Assembly (NCBI GenBank): GCA_026874595.1
Contig: CM049313.1
Coordinates: forward strand, 63,614,159 to 63,678,158
Reading direction: 5' to 3'
DNA from: Sipunculus nudus
Lineage: Eukaryota > Annelida > Sipuncula > Golfingiida > Sipunculidae
Length of the DNA: 64,000 nucleotides
The notes below the pieces were generated by a model. It had not been told where the DNA came from. It worked only from the letters and a program-made list of their open reading frames with translations, and searched no databases. Shown one piece after another: positions 13,001 to 28,200 of this stretch. The position numbers were made by a program, and so were the translations under genes. Position 1 is the stretch's first letter; the number at the start of each line of letters is the position of its first letter.

Positions 13001-16000
13001 GAACATATTCATATTTGTATTTAAATACAATTGCAAAGTATTCGCACCATGTCTGGTATTTATTCAGTTTTCACCAAACAATTATGTTGAGAATCCAGAA
13101 TATACCAAATTCACACATTTAAATAATGATCATAAGTATCTGGTTTTATGGCTTTTATTAATATTAAAAAAAATAAATGTAATATATTCATTTTGGACTA
13201 ATTTCACACCAATGTACACACCAGACACAGTAGGAATCTAGATTAATATTATCAACTGCATCTTTGTCTATCATTAATTTCCTTCATATGATCCCCAATG
13301 ATCAGTAATGAATAATATGATTTACTTTTTTATCATTAAAATTTCACTGAGAAATACCATAGGTGACTGCATGGTGTTATTTGGAATATGTGACATTCTA
13401 TCCATCAATACAAGATTCTTATATCATTAGTAACTGCAAGTTAATTTCCTGTTATTATACACTAACAAATTCCTTTTCTATTTTTCTTTAATTTGTTATT
13501 GAAAACCAATAAAATTTTATTAATTTATTGTTTATTGTTATGCTGTTGGTCAAAACTACTAGATGAGTTGGGTTGGACACCTGGATCAACTGTGGCTGTC
13601 CATAAGCTGCATGGCTGCCCCAGTATATGCCTCGCCTCAAGCATGCATAATTTGCTGAAAGTTCAACAAGGTCAACATACAGGTGACTCAAGAGGGGCTG
13701 GAGAGACCCAAGGTCTGACATGGTATCATAAAAACATTAATAAAAGCTACACTTTTTGGCTAATTTCTTTCAGCTTTCTAAACTACAAAGCTGAAATCCT
13801 TATGAGTGCATGATATGAAAATTATATCAACAGTGCTCACAGGAAACAAACGAGCCATGGTCAAAGTTGGGCAAAATTTAAGGTACTAATTTTATATTTA
13901 TACTAATAACTTATAAAATTTGAAAAATTCAGAACTAATTTTGGGTATTCAATTGAATCTTGATTAAATAATGTTACATCCCTGACTAAAAATCTCTAGC
14001 TTTAGCAATCCCCTTTTTAAGGGGAGTAAACATATTTCTTGATTTTTAACAAAGTGAATTATGTTTGGGCCCATAACTTAAAACAATTACGCAATACTGA
14101 CATCATTTCTGGCACGTACATGGAGAATGTATAGAAAAATATGTATATTATATATGATTACAGTCAGATCAGTGGTTTTGATATTAAGCTGTCTTGAAGT
14201 GTAACAATGGGTTTTTAATGGAAAAATGAAGTTTTTCATTAATATCTCGAAGGTATTAAGTCCTAGTGACCAAATTCTTGGCATGGTAGGGGATTTTGGA
14301 AACTTCTAATTGTATACCAAATTTTAGGAACTGAGAGCTGAAGCTGAGGAGCTGAGCTCTTGCAAGATGTAAACAATAAAATACATGGTGCTTGAAAACT
14401 TGAATAAAATCTATAGTTTTTGATCAACTGGTTTCAAATTTTTGTTGTTAACAGACAAAATTCTAACAAAAACATGCTGTGAAAATTAAATCCACAGTAC
14501 TTTCAGGAAAAAAACGTGCCATGGTCAAAGTTGGGCAAAATTTAAGGTACCAATTTTTTATTTTTTTTTAATATTTTAAAAAATTTAAAAGATTTTGATC
14601 TAATTTTGGGTATACAATTTAATTTTGATTAATTAAAGTTATATTACTGGAAAAAAAGTCCATAGCTTTAACATGTTTTGTGTTAAGTGATCAAATATCT
14701 TTCCTGATTTTTTACAAAATGCATTATGTTTGGGCCCATAACTTTTAAAAATTATATAATACAGACATAATTTCTGGCATGTACATAAGAAATATATAGA
14801 GGAATATTTATTGTAAATATGAGGAAAAACAGATGAGTGGTTTTGATATGAGGCCGTCCTGAAGTGTGAAAAAAGGTTTTTAATAAAAAATTGAGGTTTT
14901 TCCTGATTTCTCAAAGGAACGAAGTCGCAAAGACCCAGTTTTTGGCTTGGTAGGAGATCTTGGGGACATCTAACATTATGCCATATTTTGGATTCCTAGG
15001 TCTAACGGTTTCAAAACGTGCCACATCTACGGACGGATGGATGGACAGACGGACGGACGACGGACAATGGACCACGACTATAGCTCAGATGACTTATAGT
15101 CAGCTGAGCTAAAAATAAATGTAATATATTCACTTTGGACTACTTTCACATTAATCTACACACTAGACACATTAGGAATCCAGGTAAAATTATCAACTGC
15201 ATCTTTGTCTATCATTAATTTCCTTTATATGATCCCTAATGATTAGAATTGAATAATATGATTTATTTTTGTTATCATTAAAATTGAACTGAAAAATACC
15301 ATAGGTGACTGCATGGTGTTAATTGGAATACGTGACATTCTATCCATCCATACAAGATTCTTACAATATCATCAGTAACTGCAAGTTAATTTCCTGTTAC
15401 TCATAAATTAACAAATTCCTTTTCTATTAATTTTTCTTTAATTTGTAATTAAAAACCAATAACAAGGGTCCCATGGGTCACGGTGCTCAGCTTAAGTTTG
15501 AAATTTTTGCAATTGGGTCACGGCGCTCAGCTTAAGTTTGAAATTTTTGCAAATGCAAAATATGCAAAATATTCTATTGAAATGTTTTTCATTTATATAA
15601 GCATATGAGAAGCTAATAGGAAAGGGGCCCTCCTACTTGGTTATAGTAAAGTTCTAAATATGATTGCATACTAATACTCTGACAAGACTGTCATGAAGAA
15701 AAACAGTAAAAGTTTTGAGATACTGTAATGCATATGAAAATTTACAGATGGACAGGCAAGTGGACAGAATGGACTAATACCTTTATTTCACTTTCAAGGG
15801 AATAATGCATTTATAATGCCTATTTTTTTAGCATATCCATTTTTTCCATAAATAGTTTTTATCTGATTCATTTTTTTATTTACAAGTTTTATAAATCTGT
15901 AATAAAAAACTGAAAATATAAGTTAAAATATTAAAATTCTAAGTTGCAATCTCTATATATCCAGAGCGTAGCTCATATTGGGTCATATTATGCATACACA

Positions 16001-19000
16001 TATATTTGATTATTTTTAAATCACAAATGTTTAAACTGAATTTAAAAGAAAATAATGCCACAACATGGCATCTACAAGATTATTCCTTGAATCACTATTA
16101 AAAAGTTTTGCACATTGGAATTTTCAGTACATGCGTAATTTTATTCAACGAAATAAATAAAATATTAAGTATATTTGATAAAATAAAAACATCTTTTCAA
16201 ATAAAGTATACATACTGTTAGTTGAATGAGGGACAAACAACATCATTATGCTAATTACAATCTCAGCTATAATTTATTACTGGAATTAATAGTCAATTTC
16301 ACACCTGGTGAAGTTTTTACTCTTCTGAAGTAAGGAATTACTTATCTGATGAACATCCACACTTTAATAGCAATACACCACATTGTGGACAAAGGACCAC
16401 GACTATAGCCCAGATGACTTATAGTCAGCTGAGCTAAAAAGGTATGACTGTGTTTGACTGAAAGCTGTTTTTTTTTTTTTTTGGCGACCACTTCAAATAC
16501 ACTGACGACATCTTGAGGAAATCTTCTGTACTATGAGGGAAATGTAGATATGCACCATTAAGCAAACTTATAGACATTTGAGTGTTGTCATATCTATCTA
16601 AATGCCAAACATTTCTTGTCTGAAAAATTTCCAGTTACTTAGAAAATCTTCCTGCAGCATGGAGTCATAAATATTTGCCTGATAACTCAGCTGTGAATCT
16701 GATGTTTTGATATTGCAAAAGTACACAACAAAAGCAAACCACATTATCATGAAGGTTACTGTAAATAGGACTCGCAGCAAACACAAATTCCTGTTCAAAA
16801 GCAGTGTTCACACAACACCAGTATTCACTTAATTTTTTTATCAAATTCCATTTTACTCTCTCTAAATCCATGTTCATACTACACTCATATCCATTTGCAT
16901 TTCGATCAGCATCAGTGAAACCACACTGGGAGGTAGTTTCAATACATAATTCATTAATATAGTATTTGGTGTGAATACACATTATCTATTTGTGTGTCAA
17001 ATGCTGTTTCTGCAATGCATACATTATAGGAGCACTATAACTGCTAACAAGAGCATATTGTATTGAATAAGCTGTTGCTTCTAGTTCACTATGAACCAAA
17101 ATGTATGAAATGCTGTTGAATTTGGCATTGGGGAAACCATATTCCACACTCTTTTGCTGTGAAATGACTTCATAATCAGGCCAATTAAAAAGCTAATTTC
17201 ATCCTTTGAAAATTTAACTTAACCTCATATGCAAATAGCATGAAATCAAGAGCATGCTGTTAAAATTAAAGCTGTATATTCAACATGACTTGTCAAGGGA
17301 CTTTTAAATGTGCTATCTCGGAATGCAGACAAATTTTTTGCATTAGACACTGTTTTAGACATTACAAACTACCACAAAAATAACAGTTTATTTTAAATAC
17401 TAGCAGAATGGTGCATGTACTGTTTTTAAGATTAAAAATCTAGATTATCAGTGGAAAGTGTCAGCAACACAAACCAGGTGCTAGTGAAAGCAAGGACAGA
17501 TGCATGTAAATATGTGCATCTGTGTTATTACATACAGACACTACACCCCTCATGCAGGGGTCATATACTGCAGTTGTTCTATATCTCCTTTGCTTTAACC
17601 GCTGCTCTGTATAGCAAAATTCTCCAGTTTCACCACCAGGGCTGGCACAGGGCAAAGAATTGTAATCAGACCAATCAGAGCAAAGTATTGCACTGAGCAT
17701 CTAACTCCAAGTTTTAAACCCCATGACACCCCACTCTTCTTGGTCTGATTCTTGGCCCTGTGCCAGAACAGGTTTGGAGACCCAGAAAACTTGCTAAACA
17801 AAGTAGCGGTTAAAGCAAAGGAGACCTGGAAGTTTGCTGTGTAAGGAGGGTCTATAGACACACACACATTTATGTGTTAACATGAACTGGTGTATATTAT
17901 AAATTCAAGAAAATCTGTAGAGAGGTCTTTGAGGTCTAATAATTTCAGACTTATTATAGTTTAAAAGTTTTTAGTGAGAGGTTACTTGAGTTTTCAAGTA
18001 ACCATTCAGTCTCTAGATTTTTAGGATTTTTTTTAAGTGAAATAAATATTTCCTCTTAGTAAAACGAAATAAACAACACATAAACTGCCATGATCCCCCC
18101 AAAAAACAACAGATTACTGGTGCTGCCCCTACTGAGAAGTTCCTTCATTCACGTAAGCTTAGTCAAAAGGAGTTATTCATGTTAACTGTAGGAAGTTTTA
18201 TGAAGCTCACTGCCGTGAACACAACAGTTTTATACTTTAAATAGATAACTGGAGGAATATGGTCTGTTGTGGGCTATGACCAGCAGGTGGCATTCCAGAT
18301 GCATGCAGTAAATAAAATGGGTGGGCCAAGCATGTATAAATGTGTATAAAAAATTCATAAGTCCATGCTAACAGCTCATGTATCCTTGGAAATTACTTGG
18401 CAATAAATTTCTCTATAGTAGTCTAGCAGAAGACACTTATTACCCATCAATCATCCCATCTAACTTTAGCACGGCAATTATGTTCGGGTCATACAGGTTC
18501 ACCGATCATACAGAGGTTACATTAAGGTACAGAGTTATTGAGTTCACATGAAGATACAACAAATGTATCTTTTTTTTTACATATTTTTGAAAAAATATAA
18601 TTTATTTATAATTTAAAAAAATCAATTTTAAATAAATTTTGAATAAAAATATAAACTTATAAAAATATACATCACAGGATAAACTCTTCACATTTAAAAT
18701 TTCCTTACTACCGTATATATGGGATTTTGAGGGTGTGTATATATGAATTAAACTATGTTTGTCCAAACACTGCTAGAACTGCACGTAATAGTTTTTATTT
18801 GGGTCAGAAACTCAAGTGACTGCATTGCACATATCCAATTTGGTTGACCATCCCTGTCAACATCATAACATTTAAAACATAGAAGAAACATTTGAAGTGT
18901 GTGTGCCATCCAATGTATTGAAACAACCCAAGGGTACCATGTACAACCCATGCTTGCAGGGGTGCAAGTTGCAACACGTAATTGGAGAATTGCTCTCCAA

Positions 19001-19203
19001 TTCAGAAGTCATGATACAACTATCAAAAGAGGGTTTCCTTTAAATATTAATAAAAAAATATTACTAAAAAGATTACTATAAAAAAATATATGTAATTACT
19101 CTTACAGATTAAGTAATTAATGTTTCAGTCTGGTAACAAAAGTGGGATAAATTATAATGAAAATTAATACAATTTTAAAATATTTATTTCATCTATAAAA
19201 TTC

Positions 19204-19284
<81 letters not shown>

Positions 19285-22200
19285 GCAAATCATGATAATG
19301 TAATCATGAGCTCTGAAGGAGAATCCAAATAAATTCCAGCATTCATTACCATTGACAGTCCCACATGCAAGTAGCGAAGAGACTAAAACCAATTATACCA
19401 AAAATATACTGTAAATGACCACCATTGGTTTATGACAAAACCTAAGGCTTACTGCTACAGAGACAATCCATGAACCTACCTTTTGTTGTATCTTGCGCTG
19501 CAGTTCCTCTATGTGAGCCTGCTGCTGGGCGTTCAGTGCTGCGATGCGCTCCTCCCTTTCTTTCTCCTTGATCCGAGCTTGTTCCACCCTCTCTTTCTCC
19601 CGTTCCTGCTGTCTCTGTTCAAACTCTTTCTCACGCTCTTTCCTGCGTTCTTGCATCTCAAGCAATTTGGCCTTCCTCTCTGCCTCCAGTAGTTTCCTCC
19701 TCTCCTGGTAAATCAGACAGATAAAAGTTCTAATATGGAATATGTATTTATACAGATAAATAAATAACCAACAACAAACCCATTACAGGGGCACTGACCA
19801 TTTGTGGTTTGTCAGAACAAGAGAAGACAAGAAAGGAGCAAAAAGTAAGAAGCAAGCACCTCCTCCATGGCAGAACATTCAGACCTTGTGAAAGAAGTAA
19901 AATTAGTCAAAATACATCACAAATTATAAATCTTAGTCCTCTTAGACATATTTAAGCATTTCAACTTTTAATGTGCAATTTTTCGTCTTTGTATTTTACT
20001 GGACAACCACCAGCATACTGACCTCACTGCTGTATAACTACAGATATCATCAATCTTTCTCTTTGAAAAAAATATATTTTCATGGCATATAAGCTGAAAT
20101 TTAGGTACTTGAGTGAAACCTATATCTTTCAACTTGTCAAGACATCGATACTAACACAGATACGGTTGGAACTAAAACATGATAAACAAGGGCCTAGAGG
20201 CACAAACAGTCCCAGCTATCTAATACTTTATAAAAGGAATTCAGTTCACGTTTGTTTGCAATGTTCTCTAAAATTGCGTTGTGTACAATATTGTGCCATA
20301 CATCATTTTAAAGGTTATTATCCCCGCAGTGACATAGGCAATATGAAAATAAATAATTTTTAATATACATATAATTTTGAGTGATTTTTCCGTTTTTTTT
20401 TACCGAGCACAGCCAAACTGCCTTCGGCAATCACCAGAATGCAATCATCGTGGTCACTTAACCTCTAACACTAAGGACTATTGTTCAAATGAATAACGCT
20501 TGCTTTCAATGAGGGATTTGACCAACGTGCGTGGTCAGTAAAAAGAGAAAAACACATGTTTCTCGCTTTATGAAATGGAGAGTTCAACCCAGATGGATTA
20601 ATTCAAGGTCCCAATTTTGGGAACAGAGCTGGGGTGGTGTTGGCGGTTTCAGGCCTCAAAATTTGTCTGATATGATGAAAAAAAGGTTGCGGTGGCTGAA
20701 AATGGGATACGGACCCACTGCATGGAGTCCCGCTGGGTCCGCTTCTGCTACTTACGATGTATGCATATTTCTGTTTCCTTCTTCAGGAACAGTTTCCTTG
20801 CTATGTACATTTAATTAATCTTTCATGTGTTCCTCACATCAACCTATTCTTTATATGTCCAACGATAGAAACCAGTCAAATATAAACGAAACACTGTATG
20901 CCTCTGCGTCTCATTTCAGTTCGCAATGTAAACCATCACTGACCAGGATTTCAAGGTAAACATACTGGGATATGAATTTTGCCAGGAGCACAGCGCCACA
21001 AAATAACAGTAAAAAATTATTTGTACATATCATATTCCGAGAGTATCCCACTAAAAATCTATATTTTCTTTTAACTTTTATAATAAAAAATGAGCCAACA
21101 TTCAATGTAAATATACATTCAGTAAATATATCACCCAAAGCTTGGTAAAATGCCCGGTATACCGGGTTTATCAGCTAGTGTGTATATAAAATAGGACAGT
21201 GTGATACACAAATTTTCCCAAACCTTGGCAAGAACCCCCTTTAAATTTAAAATACTTGCAAAATACACACAGCTTAATAAAGAAAATGCATAATAAGCTA
21301 TTTAGTTATCCTGATGACCTTACTTTAACTGGGAGCAATGGTGGATGTGATTTGTAAACTAGACAGGTTTGAACAAGAGACCCTGAGGGACAGGATATAA
21401 AAAATAAATGGCTGTCATGGTTGTGTGCAAGAAATAAGCATGCAGCATTTTATGCTCTTTTGTAGAAGAAAATAGCCCTGTGACCAATAAAAGTACATCA
21501 AGGTCACCCCTGCATCTTTGAACTGATCCAAGATTTTTTTATACGCATCTGCACCAAAGAAATCAAGTTCCTGTACTGAATTCTTTTTGAGATATCCTGC
21601 TGACGAGGGAAAAATTGAAAGAGATGAGAAAAATTTGTGAAAAATAAAAAATTGTTGGTGGCGCCACTGAACTGGTGTAGCAGTTACAGACCATCAACCA
21701 TATCATTTTTCATAACAAGGCACCCTGTGGTTCCTGAGAAATATGGAAATCAGATTTTTCTATATAGCTATGACCTTGAAAATTAGGTCAAGGTCACCCA
21801 TCTTCAAATTTGACAGATATATTGTTGATATGCATCTGCACTGAAGAAAGAAAGTTCCTGTGTCCAGTTCTGTTTGAGATACCTTACTCACAAGGAAAAA
21901 CGGATGCTGGACAGACAGAAGAACATACAGATGCCAGATGGACAGCTTTCGTTATGACAATAGCCCATCAACCTATATAGGTATCATCTGGGTCATCATT
22001 AAACACAATGTTACAGATTACTGGCCAAAATGTTTGTTTCACAATGACTCGCATGTTGACTTTTAACCAGTTCGGGGTGATGTCACATATTAACAGTCAA
22101 TGTAAGAAAAAAAAAGAAAAAAAAAAACCCGAGAAATTTAGATGTTATATTTTAAATGTTATCAAATACATTAAAACAAAAGGCATACCTATTTGAATCA

Positions 22201-25200
22201 CATATTTAAAGGGACATAATCAGGAGGAATTTTAGGCCTATTATTTCACACTATCAGTTCAGTTTGATTTAGTCAAAAGTTGCCCAAGCAAAACCACCCC
22301 AAAACACAGTCTTAGCACCTTGTATACAGCTGTTTTACACCTTGTTATGGGTCTGTGTGTTGGTAAACACAGTCTACGTGTGTCTGTTTACCATAACAAG
22401 GCCACATGACCAGTGGACAAATTGTGAGCCTTAACAGGCCGTGTTTCATCCAGCGGGAACATGTATTACAATTTTTTTGGTGGTCACTCAGGGCATCTCC
22501 TGATTGATGTTTTGTGGCCCGGCGATGCACGCGCTGTGTTTATGTTGACACCTTTTATCACTTCCAGTCCACTGTTTTTAACACTCATTGACAGGAGTAA
22601 GGAAACGGTTTCAGATCAATATTTTGGTAGGTACTAAATTATTTTTAAGGGAAGAATATATTTTTCTTGTTAATTCAACATGCTTTGTAGGTGATTGGGC
22701 CCCTTTAAGTTAACAGATGGAGATCCTGTGACCATCATTATTAGAGTGACAAATTTTCCAGTTCTTGACTTGTATATGCTCATTGATATTAAGACAACAG
22801 ATATGCAAGGTCAGCCATTTTTCAATAAGTTTAATGCAAGTACTTATGAGCTTGACAACATATCATGATGCTAATCCTGCCAGTAACGTTATCTCTGCAG
22901 AACATATAAAATCAGCTGCTTTTCCTTTGTCTGCATTCCAAGGGCATTTTGTTTCACAGATGAGTGTATGCCTTTCACTCCAGTATCCTTGGAGTTCCAT
23001 TAAGTAAACAGAGAAAAATATATTTTCTGAATTGTGTATTAATACCTTTTGTTTAATAGAGATAAATTTTTGTTCCTTTTTAAAATTTCATAAAAAAATG
23101 ATTTTTGGAAGACAGAGATTCAGGAGTTTGAGGTGCGACTGTATTTTGCTCTGTCTATATCCTGCTGGATTTATACTTTATATTGATGGGTGTAGTCACC
23201 AAAAATGGCTGGAAGGCATGCACTGAAATGCATTGTGCTTGATGCAACTGGTAGCCAATCAAATACACTGTTGTATATACAGCTGATCATTTTGTCAAAG
23301 ATCACAAACGATCATTAACATATTTCTTGGATAAATATTGAAATACTGTGATATATATCAAATGTCATCTAAATTCATCAATATAGTTAAAGGTAGTCTG
23401 TTGGGCTTTTATATCTGAGCCTAATGGCTCATCATACGTATACGGGAGCTTATTCCTGGAGTGACTTATGAGTTGAACTCCTCCTGGATAGGAGGCTAGT
23501 CCATCGCAGGTTACCTTCCCAGTATTTACTGGTATCCACTTCTACTGCTGGGTAGACAGAGGCACTCTTGTGGTTGGGACCTTGCCCAAGGGTCTTGGCA
23601 CAGTGAGGCTGACCGAGATTTGAACTTGTTACCTCTCGATCATTAGCCCGACGCCTTAACCATTACACCATGGCCCCTGCTTAATTCATCAATATATTGT
23701 GGTATTATTTTCTTGCCGAACTATATTTTTCATGGAAGCACCTCTAACTCTGGGTATACAGGACTTTAAGATGGCCTGGATATTAACAATATGCCTGTAG
23801 GTAGGCAGGAAAAATAGAACCTATATTGGGTGTACTATGGCTCATGGGGTCAATAACAAGTACAAATTTAATGGGCTAACTTTTTTTCCCCTGATCAAGT
23901 CATAATAACAATAAGGAAGTCTATAAAACTTGGCCCTAATCATGGAAGATACAACTTGAGAAAAGAAAACAGGGATACTGGCCATAAGTTCCATAAAAAA
24001 AACTGAGTACAGGTTTAACACAACATGTTCCACATGGGCAAAAAGCAGAAAGTACACTTTGGTGCACATTTCATCACTGATACTAAAACACCAGGGAAAG
24101 CTTTAAATACCAAGAAGTACTTGGCAAAAGAGACTACATTGTGTATAATCTATTTTTAGTAACAGCTAGCATTCTGTACCCAAGAATAAGTACAACATAT
24201 TCATATTGCACCAAATAAGGTTCAAAGTACAACATTATATGAGGGTATTCCCAAACTTATACTATAAATTTATTTCATTTCATAGTTTAAGTTTGGTGAT
24301 ACCCTGATATAATGCTATACTTTGAACTTAATCAGGTGTAACTAGAAAACTGACAGGTCAGTAAGGGCCCCGCAAAAGATGCAGTCATTATAAATTGAAG
24401 TACAGTGAATTTGGTGTACTTTGGTAGCATGGGCTGATAGAGTGATATTTGAAAATTAAAGAACCTGTACAGAACAGCTGACATGTGTAAACTGGAAGAA
24501 AAGATATGGTAAAGTGAAAATGTTCAAAGCTATCAAAATAATGATGTAAAAGAACTGCATGCATTTTTAGTATCTGTATTTCTGTATTACCTGTGCCAAT
24601 TATTCTTGGTTGAAGTCTTGGCTGGGTTGTGTCAAATATTTTTCCAGTATTTGTATGTTGAATTGGCCTTATTATATGCCAGGCTTGAGTCTGTACATAA
24701 ACCTTGAAGTATTAGAGAGAGTCAGCTGCTGGTTAGTAGTGATAAAATGGTCATTCTATTGAACTGAGATTCAGCTATTCTTGGGCTTGGGTCTACAAAT
24801 GCGCTATGATGTGTAGAATGGCTACATATGAATATCAATGTAAATTTGTTGATGGTCACAATTATAGGTCAAAAATCCTTGAGATGTTGGAAGTGGATAT
24901 AGATTTGTCCAAAGATGGTCTAAATGAGAGCCACGGTGGTGCGTCGGGCAAGTGTATCCTTTTCTGGGGAATCTTCAAATTGTCTGTACATAATATGCTG
25001 AGAAAATGTACTGCCACTGTACACAAGTGACTCAAAAAAGACTCATCCATTTCTGGCCTGCTGAAGGGGACACAAGCAACTGAACACCAAACTGTGTATT
25101 ACTTTTTTTTTTCCTTCTGACCCAAATATCAATAAGCTTCTCCCTTTGGCCATGGGTGATACATCTTATGTTTGAATCCTATCCATCATGTTAGGGGAGT

Positions 25201-28200
25201 AATTATGCAGAAACAAATTGATTGTTCATCAAATTCTTTGCGAGTTATTGCATTAATATCATTTGAGAATTATCGCCTCTGTCAAGGTCATCCATCTTCG
25301 AACTTGACCTAGCCTTTCATAACAAACATTACTGGTGCAAGTTCAGTGAGTGTTAGTCTAATTTTTTGCGAGCTATTTGGTTAACAACATTTTAGCATTA
25401 TCACCTCTGTGACCTTGAAAATCCATCAAGGTCACCCATCTTCAAACATGATGTAGCCCATCAAAAGGTCCATCACTGCCGTGAGTCTGGGGACCTTATA
25501 TGAAATACTTTTTACGAGTTATTGTGTTTACAATGTGTCTCCTTTTGCATGCATATTTGCTAAGAGAGCGCAACCTTACTAGGTGTTCAGTAATGGTTTT
25601 TACCCCATAACTTACAGAAAAATGGCTGACTATGACCATATATCATGCCTTGTTGCTGTTGACATGAGGACCTGTCCTACTATTAAGGTGGAACAAACAA
25701 TTATGGTTACCATTATGATTTCTGCACTGCTCAAAGAGAGACCTAAAATTTAACACCAAACTGTGAATACCTTTTTTTACCATTGACCTCTGGACCCCAA
25801 AATCAATAGGGATCTTCCATAATTGATGGTTAATACATATTTCAGGTTTGAACTCAATCTGTCAACCCTGACTGGAGTTATCATCTGGAAAAGAATTTGT
25901 GGACAGACGGACGGACGGAGAGACAGACAGATGGACAGGTCGATTACTATAGGGCACCAGCTTTTCAAGCGGGGCCCTAATAAGACACTGTTTTATGAAC
26001 TGGACAGGCCACTAGTATGAACACCCTAATTAAGTTTCAGCCTCAGTGACCCTCGTCCAGACAGTGGTAACATTTTAATAGCGGTATTTCCGTAATTCCA
26101 TCATGGACCTGTGACATCCGGGTTTTAGTGTGAATGAGCAGTTTCAAGGAAAAAGGAGATATAGACCTATCAGGGTTCAATAAGTGTAATGAGAAGTGAC
26201 AAAAAAGTACTCGGAGGACACTGTCCAGGGGAGAATCAGTCTGTGCAGAGAGAGGTTGGTGGCAAGAGGACATGTATATGGTAAGTAAAGTATATGTAGT
26301 TATAACACTTCTTGGGTGGAATCTTCAAACTCCTCAAATTATAGTCAGATTGTACCTCCGCCAGATGGTGGCAGGTTATACTTTACCCTTGGTTTGTCAG
26401 TCAACAGATTTACACGTGAAGTACTGAAAATTTTTTTTGTTGAAATTTTAGAGGCATCCTGTTTCACCATTGTGACATATGACTATTTCATTTTAATGGG
26501 GGTATTGTTGCTTCTGGAGGTTGCCTATGGCTGGGTTGTTGAATTGGACCCCTGTACACATGACAGCATTATGCAAGTCCTGGCAGGGGTTGATTTTTTT
26601 CTGACAGTATCTGGTTTAAAATTGTCTAGTGGCAAATATAAAAAATCATGCTCAAGCAGGTCTATATACTGGCATGCTTGAAAAAGTTCTTCATATTCTA
26701 CCTAAGAAATCCTGTTTCAGACAATTTGCATTTTCCTGTACATGTTCAGCCCTGGAGAAGGGAGTCACGGGTGCTCTATTTTGAGTTCTATGTTTATAGG
26801 CAGATTTCATATGGTCATCTTTTAACTGGTAAAATAAGTGTAAGAATGTCATGTGTTTTACAATCTGGTGAAAACTAAAACCAAATTTGTGTAAATTTTG
26901 ACTCAGAACTGTTTACTATAATGGTTCTGTTTGCTAGTTCAAGAATTTGTTTAATTTCCCTTTACAGAAAACCCAATTGGGGGAGTAATTTGTGCTTTAC
27001 CATGTGCCTTCAGTAAGGTCATCTTGTAAAAGTTCAAAATCACTACACCTGGCAAGACTGTTCACAGACCTGTACATGAAAGCTGCATTTCAGCTGTTTA
27101 TCTGTATTGTTTCTGCACTTAACCCAGACCTGGTCACTGATGTAACCACAAGACCTTGACTCTGGCTGACTGCCACAGGGCAGTAAATCAAGGCTTGAAC
27201 AACCAGCATGGCTGACAGCCAGGTTTCACCTCTGTTTATATCAACCAGAATATTGTGCAACGATTGCACAACAATACTGTGATCCATGACTGACTTTACT
27301 AGGCATGACTTCTTTCCAAAAAGTTAAAAACACACTGAAATCTTTATAATTAATATGCAGTTTGTTTTTTTCTAGGCAATGGTTTACCTTCTTCTGGTCT
27401 CATTTGGCCTTCGACATTCAGCACACCCACAGTGGTGAGGCCTCCTAGGACATGTTTGTTTTATTTTGCAGGATTATGCTCTATTAAGCTGCATAATTAA
27501 TATTTTTAATATTCCCCCAGTAGGTTCCCCTATTTCTTTTGTGCTTCAAGGTCCTCCATGCCTGTTGCGTTTTATTCAGGAGGTGCCTTGAGGATTTCCT
27601 GCATTTCAAGCTCACTGGCCACAGAGCGTATTGTGCAAATCACAGTCACTGGTCCACTCTTATCCTCTTTGATCCCAATACTTCCCTCCATAGGAAGTAA
27701 AGCTTTTAAATTCAAAACAAAGACTACAGGACTCCGCTTTCAAAGCAAAAGCTTTTCAGCAGGGTTACACAAAAAACCAGTTTCAAAGCATGGGATATAA
27801 TTTTTAAAGACTCTTTTAAACATAAAGTCTCAAAATTGTATTCACATTAAATTGCCAAAGCTGGGCCTATGATTCAACTCAGAATTTCTCAAAATATCAA
27901 TCAATACTTGCAATGATATATAATATCTGAACCCCGGCTGATAGTCAATATTTATGGACTTACTCCTGAACACTGAACTGAGACACATTTGGCACGCCTA
28001 CCAAGGTCTTAAAGATATTTGGTGGACTGTTTATTGTCAAAACAAATACTGGAGAGTGGAAGGATACCTGCATGTTGGTGATACAAGGGAAATAGCAGTG
28101 ATGATAATTTTTTTAGTGTACACTTGCTGTAACTTGAGCCACATTTATATAATAAAATTATCATATCTTTTGTAGGTCCCAGGACCCCTACCAAGGTTTT

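Noticed and set aside
23617-23682. A tRNA gene on the minus strand
   Set aside because: A and B boxes are present, but the head continues into a repeat body and is flanked by a target duplication; it is a SINE, not a functional tRNA.
26316-26681. 121-codon plus-strand open frame
   Set aside because: No similarity to a family I know, no splice context, composition like the surrounding intron; probably chance.
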